Part shown: piece by piece, positions 21,302 to 30,219 of the stretch
How positions within the stretch are numbered: the stretch's first letter is position 1
Layout: the number at the start of each line of letters is the position of its first letter
Assembly: GCA_023265025.1 (NCBI GenBank)
Contig: JAHFUP010000015.1
Location: forward strand, 1 to 64,000
From: Acidimicrobiia bacterium
GTDB taxonomy: Bacteria > Actinomycetota > Acidimicrobiia > Acidimicrobiales > AC-14
Length of the DNA: 64,000 bases
Reading direction: 5' to 3'
Position numbers and translations under genes: made by a program
The notes under the pieces: model-generated
Database searches by the model: none
Told to the model about the DNA's origin: nothing
What the model saw: the letters and a program-made list of their open reading frames with translations, nothing else

Positions 21302-23952
21302 CGGGCGATGGCGTCGGCCACCTCCTGGGGTTTGGCGTCGTCGGTCTGGGCCAGGGCCGTCAGTACGGCAACCACCACGTGGGCGGCGTCGGTCTCGAAA
21401 TGGCGACGGAGCTTCGCCCGGGTGTCGGATCGCCCGTACCCGTCGGTGCCGAGGGACAGGTAGGTGCGGGGCACCCAGCGCGCCACCTGGTCGGGCACCG
21501 CCTTCATGAAATCGGTGACGGCCACGACCGGCCCCGACGCTCCCCTGAGGGCCTCGGTGACGTAGGCGCTGCGGGGGGTCTCGGTCGGGTGCAAACGGTT
21601 CCACCGTTCCACGCCCAGGGCGTCCTCGCGCAAGGCCTTGTACGAGGTGGCGCTCCACAGCTCGGCGGCCACGTCGTGGTCGGCGGCCAGCAGCTCCTGG
21701 GCCTCTCGGGCCGCGCCCTGGGCCGTGCCGCTGAACACGATCGTCGCCCGGCGCGACGGGCCCTCGGGGGCGGGTGCGAACCGGTACAGGCCCTTGAGGA
21801 TGCCGTCCTGGGCCCCTTCGGGCATGGGCGGCATGACGTAGTTCTCGTTGTAGAGGGTCAGGTAGTAGAAGACGTCCTCGGGGTCGGCGCCGTACATGCG
21901 CCGCATCCCGTCCTCCACGATCACGCCCAGCTCGTAGGCGAACGCCGGGTCGTAGGCGGCCAGGTTGGGCACCGTCGACGCCAGCAGCAGGCTGTGCCCG
22001 TCCTCGTGCTGGAGTCCCTCGCCGTTCAGCGTGGTCCGGCCGGCGGTGGCACCGCACAGGAAGCCCTTGCCCCCGGAGTCGCCGAAGGCCCAGATGAGGT
22101 CGCCCACCCGCTGGAACCCGAACATCGAGTAGAAGACGAAGAACGGCACCATCGGCTTGCCGTGGACGATGGCCGACGTGCCAGCGGCGGTGAACGACGC
22201 CATCGAGCCCGCTTCGGTAATGCCCTCCTCGAGGATCTGCCCCTTCTGGGACTCCTTGTAGGACAGGGGGAACGCGGCGTCGACCGGCTCATAGAGCTGG
22301 CCGAACGGGGCGTAGATCTTGACCTCGGGGAAGAGGGCGTCCATGCCGAACGTGCGGGCCTCGTCGGGGATGATCGGCACGATGTGGGCCCCGATCCCCG
22401 TGTCCCGCAACAGGTCCCGAAGGATGCCGGTCATGGCCATCGTGGTGGAGAACTCCCGCTTGCCGGAGCCCATGTGCGTGCCGGCGAACACCTTGGGGTC
22501 GGGCGCCGGCAGCGTCCGCTGGCGGATCACCCGCTTGGGCAGCGAGCCGGCCAGCGCCCGCCGGCGCTCCATCATGTACTCGTACTCCACCGAGCCCGGG
22601 GCCGGCCGGTAGTACGGGGGCTCGGGCGCGTCGAGGGCCTCCTCGGGGATCTCCTCCTGCAGGTGGAGGCGCTCCCGGAACGTCGCCAGGTGTTGCTTGG
22701 ACATCTCCTTGATCTGGTGGGCCGAGTTCACGGCTTCGAACCCGGGACCGAGCGTCCAGCCCTTGATGGTCTTGGCCAGGATCACGGTGGGCGCGCCGTT
22801 CGTCTCGATGGCCGCCGAGTAGGCGGCGTACAGCTTGCGGTAGTCGTGGCCGCCACGGGGCAGGTTGCGGAGGTCGTCGTCGGACAGGTGCTCGACCATG
22901 GCCCGCAGCCGGGGGTCGGGGCCGAAGAAGTGCTCGCGGATGTAGGCGCCGCTCTCCAGTGCGTACTTCTGGAACTCGCCGTCGAGCGTGGTGTTCATCT
23001 TGTTGAGCAGCACGCCGTCGACGTCGCGGGCCAGCAGCGGGTCCCAGCCCGAGCCCCAGATGACCTTGACGACGTTCCAGCTGGCCCCCCGGAACAGGGC
23101 CTCCATCTCCTGGATGACCTTGCCGTTGCCGCGGACAGGCCCGTCGAGGCGCTGGAGGTTGCAGTTCACGACGAAGATCAGGTTGTCGAGCTGTTCCCTC
23201 GCCGCCAGCGTCAGGGCCGCCATGCTTTCGGGCTCGTCGAACTCCCCGTCGCCGACGAAGCACCACACCCGGGACTTGCTGGTGTCGGCCATCTCCCGGT
23301 TGAGCAGGTACCGGTTGAAGCGGGCCTGGTAGACGGCGTTGATCGGGCCGATCCCCATGGACACCGTGGGGAACTCCCAGAAGTCCGGCATGAGGCGGGG
23401 GTGGGGGTAGCTCGACAGGCCGCCCCCGCCGATCTCCTGGCGGAAGTTGTCGAGCTGGTGCTCGTCGAGGCGGCCCTCCAGGAAGGCCCGGGCGTAGATG
23501 CCGGGGGCGGCGTGGCCCTGGAAGTACACCTGGTCGCCGGCCTGGCCGTCGTCCTTGCCCCGGAAGAAGTGGTTGAAGCCGACCTCGTAGAGCGCGGCCG
23601 AGCTGGCGTAGGTGGCCAGGTGCCCGCCGATGCCCTTCGCCTTCTTGTTGGCCCGGCTCACCATCACCGCCGCGTTCCAGCGGATGAAGGCCCGGATGCG
23701 CCGCTCGATGTGCTCGTCGCCGGGGAACCAGGGCTCCCGCTCCGGCGGGATGGTGTTGATGTACGGGCTCGACACGGTGTTCGGCAGCCCCACGCCGAGC
23801 TCACGGGCCCGCTCGAGCATCTTCATCAGGAGGAACCGGGCGCGAGTCCGGCCGCGCGCGTCGGCCACCACCTCGAGTGAGTCGACCCACTCCGCCGTCT
23901 CCTGCGGATCGATGTCGGGCAGCTGTTGGCTGAAGCCGTCGAAAATCACCAT
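21259..23952 (-). CDS. aceE: Pyruvate dehydrogenase E1, homodimeric type (897 aa)
   Basis: Decarboxylates pyruvate with thiamine diphosphate and passes acetyl to the lipoyl group of E2. The ThDP-binding motif runs from GDGEFDE (234-240) to NCN (263-265). Conserved blocks include YFQGHAAPGIYARAFLEGRL, HSLLLAST and YYLTLYNENY. Length fits the 880-920 range of actinobacterial/proteobacterial AceE. The ATG at 23952 is divergent from the RNase H gene (63 bp between). E2, E3 and lipoylation genes are at 46.8-51.1 kb. The 3' end overlaps the AI-2E transporter gene by 43 bp in antisense. Confidence 0.96.
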   Translation of the reverse strand: MVIFDGFSQQLPDIDPQETAEWVDSLEVVADARGRTRARFLLMKMLERARELGVGLPNTVSSPYINTIPPEREPWFPGDEHIERRIRAFIRWNAAVMVSRANKKAKGIGGHLATYASSAALYEVGFNHFFRGKDDGQAGDQVYFQGHAAPGIYARAFLEGRLDEHQLDNFRQEIGGGGLSSYPHPRLMPDFWEFPTVSMGIGPINAVYQARFNRYLLNREMADTSKSRVWCFVGDGEFDEPESMAALTLAAREQLDNLIFVVNCNLQRLDGPVRGNGKVIQEMEALFRGASWNVVKVIWGSGWDPLLARDVDGVLLNKMNTTLDGEFQKYALESGAYIREHFFGPDPRLRAMVEHLSDDDLRNLPRGGHDYRKLYAAYSAAIETNGAPTVILAKTIKGWTLGPGFEAVNSAHQIKEMSKQHLATFRERLHLQEEIPEEALDAPEPPYYRPAPGSVEYEYMMERRRALAGSLPKRVIRQRTLPAPDPKVFAGTHMGSGKREFSTTMAMTGILRDLLRDTGIGAHIVPIIPDEARTFGMDALFPEVKIYAPFGQLYEPVDAAFPLSYKESQKGQILEEGITEAGSMASFTAAGTSAIVHGKPMVPFFVFYSMFGFQRVGDLIWAFGDSGGKGFLCGATAGRTTLNGEGLQHEDGHSLLLASTVPNLAAYDPAFAYELGVIVEDGMRRMYGADPEDVFYYLTLYNENYVMPPMPEGAQDGILKGLYRFAPAPEGPSRRATIVFSGTAQGAAREAQELLAADHDVAAELWSATSYKALREDALGVERWNRLHPTETPRSAYVTEALRGASGPVVAVTDFMKAVPDQVARWVPRTYLSLGTDGYGRSDTRAKLRRHFETDAAHVVVAVLTALAQTDDAKPQEVADAIARYGIDPDAVDPLTS

Positions 23953-24015
23953 CCCAGTCTCTCACCCCCCGAAATCCGACCTCCAACCGAGGGGGGCTGT
24001 TACAGATGGGCCCGT

Positions 24016-25023
24016 ATGACGACCGAGGTGTACACCGACGGTGCCTGCCTGGGGAACCCCGGGCCGGGCGGATGGGCCTGGGCGGTGCCCGGCGGTCGCT
24101 TCGCCAGCGGGGCGGCGCCGGCGACGACCAACCAGCGCATGGAGGTGCAGGCCGCGCTGGAGGCGGTCCGGTCGCTGGACGGGCCGCTGGTGGTCGTCAG
24201 CGACTCCACCTATGTCGTGAACTGCTTCCGGGACCGGTGGTGGGAAGGGTGGCTGGCCCGGGGGTGGCTCACGTCGGCCAAGAAGCCGGTGGCCAACCGG
24301 GATCTGTGGGAGCCGCTGATCGCGGCGGTCCAGGCCGACCCGACCCGGGTGGCGTTCCGGTGGGTCAAGGGCCACAGCGACGATCCGATGAACGACCTCG
24401 TGGACCGGCTGGCGGTCGAGGCGGCCCGCACCCAGGCCGGGCGTACCGGCGACCGGCCGCCCGAGTCGTTGGGGCCGGCGGACATTCCGGGCGCGGATGT
24501 CGACCCGCGCCTGCCGGCGGGCCGGCTGCTGGCGGTCATCGGCCACAAGCCCCCCGAACTGGGCGGCTACGACGCCAACCCGGTGTCGGAGTCCGTCCGG
24601 GCCAAGCTGGCCGAGGTGCTGGCGGCCAAGCGCCAGGTCGACGGGGACCTTGTCGTGCTCACCGGGCTGGGGCTCGGTGCGGAACAACTCGCGGCTGCGG
24701 CGGCGGCGGACGCCGGCGTCCCGTATGTCGCGGTGCTCCCCTATCCCGATCCCGACTCGCAGTGGCCCTCCGGGTCGCGCAAGGCGTTCCAGGCCCTGGC
24801 CGACGGGGCGCAGTCGACCGTGCTCCTGCAGTCGAAGGCGCCGGCCACCAAGCAGCTGGCCGGCGCCGCGCTGCGCCGGCGGGACGCCTGGTTGGCCCGC
24901 CACGCCAACGAGGCCATCGCCGTCTGGGACGGCACCGACCCGGCCGTGGGCCGCTCGGTCCGGGCCCTGCAGGACGCCCTGGGCGAGGACGACGTCTGGA
25001 TCGTCAGCCCGCCGGCGGGCTGA
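24016..25023 (+). CDS. Ribonuclease HI fused to a SLOG (YpsA/DUF1273-like) domain (335 aa)
   Basis: Residues 1-137 are RNase HI, which removes RNA from RNA-DNA hybrids. The catalytic carboxylates are D8 (VYTDGACLGNPGPGGW), E43, D63 (VVVSDSTYVV) and D130, with the H120 loop KGHSDDPMNDLVDRLA. After a linker (about 138-175), residues 176-335 form a Rossmann-like SLOG domain. It starts LAVIGHKPPELGGYD, followed by VVLTGLGLGAEQLAAAAAA, VAVLPYPDPDSQWP and EAIAVWDGTD, as in YpsA/DprA relatives that bind nucleotide-type ligands. The 3' end overlaps the convergent glycosylase gene by 20 bp. Confidence 0.88.
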   Translation: MTTEVYTDGACLGNPGPGGWAWAVPGGRFASGAAPATTNQRMEVQAALEAVRSLDGPLVVVSDSTYVVNCFRDRWWEGWLARGWLTSAKKPVANRDLWEPLIAAVQADPTRVAFRWVKGHSDDPMNDLVDRLAVEAARTQAGRTGDRPPESLGPADIPGADVDPRLPAGRLLAVIGHKPPELGGYDANPVSESVRAKLAEVLAAKRQVDGDLVVLTGLGLGAEQLAAAAAADAGVPYVAVLPYPDPDSQWPSGSRKAFQALADGAQSTVLLQSKAPATKQLAGAALRRRDAWLARHANEAIAVWDGTDPAVGRSVRALQDALGEDDVWIVSPPAG

Positions 25024-25648
25024 CCTTCGCCCGGTCGGCCTCGCACCCGTCGCGGACCGCGCAGCCGGCGAGGTGGTCGTTGACGACGCCGAGTGACTGC
25101 ATGGCGGCGTGGGCGGTCGTCGGCCCGACGAAGCGGAAGCCCAGCTCCTTGAGGGCTTTGGACAAGGCGGTCGACTCCGGCGTGACCGACACGAGGTCGC
25201 CCATCACCTGCGGTACCGGCCGGGCCGCCCGGTCCGGTTCGAACGACCACACCAGCGCGGCCAGGGAACCGTGGCGCTCCTGGGCCTCCATGGTGGCGCC
25301 GGCGTTGGCGATGGTCGCCTCGATCTTGCCCCGGTGGCGCACGATGCCGGCGTCGGCCAGCAGCCGCTCGACGTCGGTGGCCCCGAAGCCGGCGACGACC
25401 TCGGGATCGAAGCCGGCGAAGGCCCGCCGGAAACCCTCCCGCTTGCGCAGGATGGTCAGCCAGGAGAGCCCGGACTGGAACCCCTCCAGGCAGATCTTCT
25501 CGTACAACCGGACGTCGTCGAGGACGGGACGGCCCCATTCGTCGTCGTGGTACGCCCGGTAGTCGTCAGTTCCGACGCACCAGCCGCACCGGGCACGGCC
25601 GTCGTCGCCGGCGACGACGCCGACCTGCGCCCAGTCTGTCACCGCCAC
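25004..25648 (-). CDS. tag: DNA-3-methyladenine glycosylase I (214 aa)
   Basis: Excises 3-methyladenine from alkylated DNA. Motifs: ARCGWCVGTDDYRAYHDDEW (zinc Cys/His and substrate pocket), RLYEKICLEGFQSGLSWLTI, ILRKREGFRRAFAGFD, VRHRGKIEATIANA and C-terminal GFRFVGPTTAHAAMQS. The C-terminal Cys/His zinc cluster (CAVRDGCEAD) is present. I chose the GTG at 25648 (VAVTDWAQVG); a GTG two codons on is equally possible. The partial repeat at 25655 begins seven bases upstream of the start, so the native promoter may have been displaced. Confidence 0.92.
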   Translation of the reverse strand: MAVTDWAQVGVVAGDDGRARCGWCVGTDDYRAYHDDEWGRPVLDDVRLYEKICLEGFQSGLSWLTILRKREGFRRAFAGFDPEVVAGFGATDVERLLADAGIVRHRGKIEATIANAGATMEAQERHGSLAALVWSFEPDRAARPVPQVMGDLVSVTPESTALSKALKELGFRFVGPTTAHAAMQSLGVVNDHLAGCAVRDGCEADRAKVSPPAG

Positions 25649-25654
25649 GACCTG

Positions 25655-25714
25655 GTGCCCTGACCACAAATGCTCACCGCGTTCGTGGGGTTTCCAGTCC
25701 GTAGCCGCCGTCGC
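25655..25714 (-). repeat. MITE-like interspersed repeat, partial copy 3b
   Basis: About 60 bp (GTGCCCTGACCACAAATGCT through GTCCGTAGCCGCCGTC) matching the first 60 bp of copy 3, directly abutting it in the same orientation. It carries several substitutions relative to copy 3, so it is an older remnant or a tandem duplication. Confidence 0.7.
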
Positions 25715-25917
25715 GCTAGTGCCCTGACCACAAACGTTCGCCGCGTTCGTGGGGTTTCCCGTCCGTGGCCGCCGTCGCCGCCGAAGGCGGCCCCTCCGGC
25801 AGCGGACACGAGGGAGGGACAGGGCGGAGGCGGCGCGAGCTCCGCTCGCCCGCCGGAGCACGATCACTTCGACCGAATGGAGTGAGCGAAGCGAACGAAT
25901 GAGGTCGAGGCACTAGC
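25715..25917 (-). repeat. MITE-like interspersed repeat, copy 3 (full length, inverted)
   Basis: 203 bp bounded by perfect 9-bp terminal inverted repeats: GCTAGTGCC at 25715-25723 and GGCACTAGC at 25909-25917. It is the reverse complement of copies 1 and 2. The right terminal repeat supplies the TAG stop codon (25913-25915) of the neighbouring lipoprotein gene. It encodes no transposase and contains two strong internal hairpins. Confidence 0.85.
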
Positions 25918-26707
25918 AGGGGATACCGAGGATGAGGGTGCACTTCGTGGTCGTGGTCGCCGGCACCGTGGTGGTCGTGGCCCGGGTCGTCGTCGTGGTC
26001 GACGCCACGGTGGTCGTCGGTTTCGTCGTCGTGGTCGTCGGCTTCACGCTCGTCGTGGTCGCCCCGGCGACCGTGGGCGTGGTCGCTGCCGTCGGCGTCC
26101 CGCTCGCCGGCGAGACCCGGAACGTGACCTCGATCGGGTTGGAGACCACGTCGAGGTTGGCCTGGCTCGGCGGGATCTCATCGGGTGCCTTCCCGGCCAG
26201 CACGAACGCCACCAGGGTCACGTCGACGTCGCTACCGAAGTCGGGTGCGTTGTTCGTCCACACCGCTGTCACCGCCTTGGAGCCGTCGAGCTGCACCGCC
26301 GGGCTGACGATCTGGAAGAGGTTGGCCAGGTTGGCCGTCGGGCCGCCGAGGGCCGAGCTGGTCGTGCTGAGGCCGACCACGAGCCCGGGAAACGAGGGGT
26401 TGGCCCCGACCTTGGCCGTGGGCGCGGGGGCGGGCAGGGCCCCACCGAAGCGGAAGTCGGCCGGGAGCGCCGCCGGGTCACGGGCGGTGAAAGTGAGGGC
26501 GACCACCAGCCCCCGCCCACCACTGCCCTGCACCGAGCCCCGCTCCGGTGACAGCAGGCGGGCCAGGACGGGGGTCGTCGGCAGGGCGGAGGTCGTGGTC
26601 GTCTCGAAGATCGGGAGCGTGGTGAGAGGCGACGCTCCCTCCTTGTCGGACGAGCAGGACACCAGGAGCGCAGCCGCAAGGCCGGCCGTGACGAATCGAC
26701 GCAGCAT
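25913..26707 (-). CDS. Lipoprotein with long Thr/Val-rich C-terminal tail (264 aa)
   Basis: ATG at 26707. Lipobox LLVSCSSD (Cys about 18). A short Thr-rich stretch is followed by a globular domain (about 45-195; LVVALTFTARDPAALPADFR, NLFQIVSPAVQLDGSKAVTA) that looks like an immunoglobulin-type beta-sandwich. The last 65 residues are TTTxxK-type low-complexity repeats ending KCTLILGIPC. The stop codon lies within the terminal inverted repeat of the MITE-like element, so the original C-terminus may have been altered. It is divergent from the FKBP gene with 55 bp between starts. Confidence 0.7.
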   Translation of the reverse strand: MLRRFVTAGLAAALLVSCSSDKEGASPLTTLPIFETTTTSALPTTPVLARLLSPERGSVQGSGGRGLVVALTFTARDPAALPADFRFGGALPAPAPTAKVGANPSFPGLVVGLSTTSSALGGPTANLANLFQIVSPAVQLDGSKAVTAVWTNNAPDFGSDVDVTLVAFVLAGKAPDEIPPSQANLDVVSNPIEVTFRVSPASGTPTAATTPTVAGATTTSVKPTTTTTKPTTTVASTTTTTRATTTTVPATTTTKCTLILGIPC

Positions 26708-26762
26708 CCCCGGACCCTACCGCCGCGACCGGAGGGGTGGCCCGGCTTGGTACGTTGCCGCC

Positions 26763-27395
26763 ATGCCCGAGACCAAGCGAGACCGCCAGAAGGCCCAGCG
26801 CCAGGCCCGGCTGGCACGGGAAGCGGCGGCCGCCAAGGCCGCGGCCCAGCGCCGGCGGATGATCCGTTTCGCGGTCATCACGCTGGCGGTGATCGGCCTC
26901 GTCGCCTTCATCACCACCCGCGGGGACGACTCGACCGACGTGGAGACCGCGGGATCGAGCACCACGGTCCCCGGCGGCTCCTCGGCTGCCGGCAAGCCCT
27001 GCGTGCCCGTCGCCGACCCGCTACCCGCCAGCGCGCCCGCCGTGCCGGTGAAGTTGGGCCCGCCCCCCACCCAGCTCCTCAAGGAGGACCTCAAGGAGGG
27101 GACGGGCGCGACCGTCGGGGCGAAGGACACCGTCACCGTGAACTACATCGGCGTCGCGTGCTCGACGGGCAAGATCTTCGACTCGTCCTACTCCCGCGGC
27201 CAGCCGGCGACGTTCGCCCTCAGCGGCGTCATCAAGGGCTGGACCGACGGCATCCCGGGCATGAAGGTCGGCGGCCAGCGCCTGCTCGGCATCCCGCCCG
27301 ACCAAGGCTACGGGGCGCAAGGCTCGCCGCCCGATATCGGCGCCAACGAGACGCTGTGGTTCGTCGTGGAGATCGTCGACACCAAGGCCGGCTGA
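26763..27395 (+). CDS. Membrane-anchored FKBP-type peptidyl-prolyl isomerase (210 aa)
   Basis: The ATG at 26763 starts a positively charged coiled n-region (ETKRDRQKAQRQARLAREAA), then one membrane helix (MIRFAVITLAVIGLVAFI, about 34-51) and a short linker. The FKBP domain occupies about 100-210: DTVTVNYIGV, FDSSYSRGQPATFAL, VIKGWTDGIPGMKVGGQRLL, IPPDQGYG and NETLWFVVEIVD. Active-site aromatics (Tyr of VNYIG, Phe of IFDSS, Trp of KGWTDG) are present. It acts outside the membrane on exported proteins. Confidence 0.92.
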   Translation: MPETKRDRQKAQRQARLAREAAAAKAAAQRRRMIRFAVITLAVIGLVAFITTRGDDSTDVETAGSSTTVPGGSSAAGKPCVPVADPLPASAPAVPVKLGPPPTQLLKEDLKEGTGATVGAKDTVTVNYIGVACSTGKIFDSSYSRGQPATFALSGVIKGWTDGIPGMKVGGQRLLGIPPDQGYGAQGSPPDIGANETLWFVVEIVDTKAG

Positions 27396-27478
27396 GCCGC
27401 CCACAAACCCCTTCAGCTTCCGCGCTCCTCGGCCGACACTCGCTTCACCCCCGCGTGCCGGGGCTGGAAGGAGGGCCG

Positions 27479-28780
27479 ATGGCCACACAGGCCGAGCGCC
27501 AGGTGGCGCACATCTGGAAGCGCCTCGGCTTCGGGCCGACGGGGACCGATATCGATAACGGCGTCGCCGTCGGTCCCCAAGCGCTGATCGCCGACCTCCT
27601 GGGCCGGCCCCTCACCACCGCCGGCGAGTGGAACTTCACCACCGGCACCGACTGGATCGGCCAGGGGAAGTTCATGGGTCAGCAGCTGCGTCTCATGGGC
27701 GTCGCCGCCAACCCGGCCCAGGAACGGCTGGCGTGGATACTCCAAGGCCTGGTCGTCGTCGGCATCGACGGGACGGTGTACTTCCCCGACCTGCGCGACC
27801 ACATCCTCCGCCTCCGGGCCAACCCGTTCGGCTCCTACAAGCAGCTGCTCACCGACGTCACGACGATGACCGGGATGATGAAGTACCTGAGCGGTTACCA
27901 GAACTCCAAGTACCACCCGAACCAGAACTACGCCCGGGAGCTCATGGAGCTGTTCTCCCTGGGCCCGACCCACCCCAAGACGGGCGCGGTCAACTACACC
28001 GAGACCGACGTCGCGGAGGTGGCCCGGGCCCTGACCGGCTACGCCCTCAACTGGACGACCGGCACCATCGGCTTCAACGCCAGCCTCTTCGACTCGGGCG
28101 CCAAGACGTTCCTGGGCCAGGCCCGGGGCAACGCCGGCATCCCCCAGGTGATCGACGCCCTGACGACGCATGCGTCCTGGGGCTACCACGTCCCGCGGCG
28201 CATGTTCCGGGAGCTGGTCGGTCTCGAGCCCGACGCGCCCACCCTCGACGCCCTGGCCGCGGCGTACGGCCCGACGGGCGACATGAAGGCCCTGGTCACC
28301 GCCATCGTCAACCTTCCCGCCTTCCTCTCCGACGCCGCCATCGGCGCCAAGGCCAAGACCCCTGTCGAGCTGGTGGTCGGCGGGGCCAAGGTGCTCGGCT
28401 TCGACCTGTCGACGGTGGACCTGAGCTGGCAGCTCCGCGACCTCTTCGGCCAGCACCCGTTCCTCCCACCGAACGTGTCGGGCTGGCCCGCGGGCCAGCG
28501 TTGGCTCAACACCGCGGTGGCCATGACGTGGTGCGCGCTCGTCCAGCAGTTCCTGTCGGCGACGCGCAGCCTCGCCGGCGGGGCCGTCCAGAAGCTGTTC
28601 ACGTCGACGTCGCCCGCCGGCGCCCCCACCGCCGCGGCCCGCATGTGCGGCATCGTCGAGCTCTCGCCGGCGACCGCGTCGAGCCTCGCCGCCTTCGTGG
28701 CCGGCGGCTCGTGGACCGTCGACCGGGCCGCCGGCACGCTCGGCCTCGCGCTGCTCTCGCCCGAGTTCTCGGTGAACTAG
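27479..28780 (+). CDS. DUF1800 domain protein (433 aa)
   Basis: ATG at 27479 after GGAAGGAGG. DUF1800 hallmarks: HIWKRLGFGPT, DHILRLRANPFGSYKQLL, NQNYARELMELFSLGP, EVARALTGY and PNVSGWPAGQRWLN. The family is almost always encoded beside a DUF1501 protein, as here (9-bp gap). The function is unknown; large bacterial clusters pair them with exported or surface proteins. No signal peptide is evident in this one, so it may travel with its Tat-exported partner (inference). Confidence 0.88.
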   Translation: MATQAERQVAHIWKRLGFGPTGTDIDNGVAVGPQALIADLLGRPLTTAGEWNFTTGTDWIGQGKFMGQQLRLMGVAANPAQERLAWILQGLVVVGIDGTVYFPDLRDHILRLRANPFGSYKQLLTDVTTMTGMMKYLSGYQNSKYHPNQNYARELMELFSLGPTHPKTGAVNYTETDVAEVARALTGYALNWTTGTIGFNASLFDSGAKTFLGQARGNAGIPQVIDALTTHASWGYHVPRRMFRELVGLEPDAPTLDALAAAYGPTGDMKALVTAIVNLPAFLSDAAIGAKAKTPVELVVGGAKVLGFDLSTVDLSWQLRDLFGQHPFLPPNVSGWPAGQRWLNTAVAMTWCALVQQFLSATRSLAGGAVQKLFTSTSPAGAPTAAARMCGIVELSPATASSLAAFVAGGSWTVDRAAGTLGLALLSPEFSVN

Positions 28781-28789
28781 GAGGATCCC

Positions 28790-30154
28790 ATGGCCCTCGA
28801 CCGTCGTGACTTTCTGAGGAAGGTCGGCATGCTCGTCGTGGCGACGAGCACGGGCCGGATCGGCCTCGACGTGTTCACGCCCCTCGGCCAGGCCGCGCGC
28901 GCTGCGTCGCTCCCCCTCGCCGGCCCGCTTCCGGCCGGCGTGCCGATCATGGTGCTGATCGACCTCCAGGGCGGCAACGACGCCACCAACATGCTGATCA
29001 ACCCGAGCGACCCCTGGTACTACGACGCGGCGCAGGGCCACGGCAACATCGCCATCAAGCAGTCGACGATCCTACCGCTGGCCGGCACGCCGTACGGGCT
29101 CCACCCGAGCCTGGTCTGGCTGGCCAGCCGGTGGGCCAACAACGGCGACCTGGCCTTCGTCCACGGGTCCGGCGAGAACGTCAAGCACGAGTTCTCCCAC
29201 TTCTCGGCCGGCTACTTCCGCAACGTCGCCGACTTCTCGGGCTCCGAAGGCCGCGGCTGGCTCGGGCGCTACAACGACATCGTGGCGCCGGCGTCGCCGT
29301 TCGCATCCGTGTCGCTCAATGGCGTGCAGCCGGCGCTGATCGGCGCCAAGACGCCGGTGTTGACGGTCAACGACGTCAGCTCGTTCGTGTTCCAGGTCGA
29401 CTGGCGCTGGCGCACCGGCTTCCTCGGTGCGTGGCAGGGCATGGGCGCCGGCGGCGCCGTGGGCGGCTCGATGGCGGCGGCCGCGGCCCAGAACGTCACC
29501 GACTCCTTCGCCACCCAGGCCGCGGTGGCCAAGACGGTGAATCCCACCTACGCCAGCACATTCGGGCCCGGCCTCGGCCGCCAGCTCGCCGGCGCGGCCA
29601 TGCTCATCCAGGCCGGCTTCCCGAGCCAGACCTACGTCGCCACGCTGTCGGGCTTCGACACCCACGGCAGCGAGTCCTGGATCCACGGCGACCTGCTCAA
29701 GCAGCTCGACGCCGCCCTGAAGAACTTCTTCACGGTCATCAACGCCGGCCCCCGGGCCCAGGACGTCTTCGTGCTTGTCACCAGCGAGTTCGGCCGCCAG
29801 CAGACCGCCAACGCCTCCGCCGGCTGCGACCACGGCCAGGCCGGCGTGAACATCCTCCTCGGCGGCGGCGTCGGCGGCGGGATGTACGGCCAGCAGCCGC
29901 TCACCGACCCGGCCCACCGGCTCAACGACGCCCTCATCCCGACCGTCGACTTCCGCTCGGTCTACGCCACCGCCCTCAACCGCCTGGCCGGCGACTCCAA
30001 CACCGGCGCCACCGTCCTGAACCAGCCGTTCGCCGACCTCGGCATCTTCAAGAACCCGCAGGTGCCGGCGGGTGGCGGTTCGACGACGACGTCGACGTCG
30101 ACCACCGTGCCGCCGGCCGGCGGGACGACCACCACGACGATGGTGCGGAAGTAG
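28790..30154 (+). CDS. DUF1501 protein with Tat-type signal (454 aa)
   Basis: Starts LDRRDFLRKVGMLVVATSTG, a twin-arginine signal (RRDFLRK), implying export of a folded, possibly metal-containing protein. It has the alkaline phosphatase-like DUF1501 core: MVLIDLQGGNDATNMLIN, SFVHGSGE-type FVHGSGENVKHEFSHFSAGY, SGFDTHG (metal-type Asp/His), VTSEFGRQ and CDHGQAG. The C-terminus is a Thr/Pro-rich tail, GGGSTTTSTSTTVPPAGGTT, as in other surface proteins here. Pair partner of the DUF1800 gene. Confidence 0.88.
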   Translation: MALDRRDFLRKVGMLVVATSTGRIGLDVFTPLGQAARAASLPLAGPLPAGVPIMVLIDLQGGNDATNMLINPSDPWYYDAAQGHGNIAIKQSTILPLAGTPYGLHPSLVWLASRWANNGDLAFVHGSGENVKHEFSHFSAGYFRNVADFSGSEGRGWLGRYNDIVAPASPFASVSLNGVQPALIGAKTPVLTVNDVSSFVFQVDWRWRTGFLGAWQGMGAGGAVGGSMAAAAAQNVTDSFATQAAVAKTVNPTYASTFGPGLGRQLAGAAMLIQAGFPSQTYVATLSGFDTHGSESWIHGDLLKQLDAALKNFFTVINAGPRAQDVFVLVTSEFGRQQTANASAGCDHGQAGVNILLGGGVGGGMYGQQPLTDPAHRLNDALIPTVDFRSVYATALNRLAGDSNTGATVLNQPFADLGIFKNPQVPAGGGSTTTSTSTTVPPAGGTTTTTMVRK

Positions 30155-30155
30155 C

Positions 30156-30219
30156 CCGGGTGTGTTCTTGGTCGTGATTTTGGCGATTTTGGGCGGAATC
30201 ACGACCAGAAACACACCGG
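30156..30219. terminator. Long inverted repeat between convergent genes (bidirectional terminator or palindromic repeat)
   Basis: Arms CCGGgTGTGTTctTGGTCGTGATT and AATCACGACCAgaAACACACCGG (about 23 bp, two mismatches and one bulge) around a T-rich loop. It fills the whole gap between the DUF1501 stop (30154) and the aat stop (30220). Confidence 0.7.

Noticed and set aside
25649-25867. N-terminal extension of the tag gene through the repeat elements
   Set aside because: The added residues are translated repeat DNA (GNPTN-like, Arg/Pro-rich) and family members start at about the chosen GTG.
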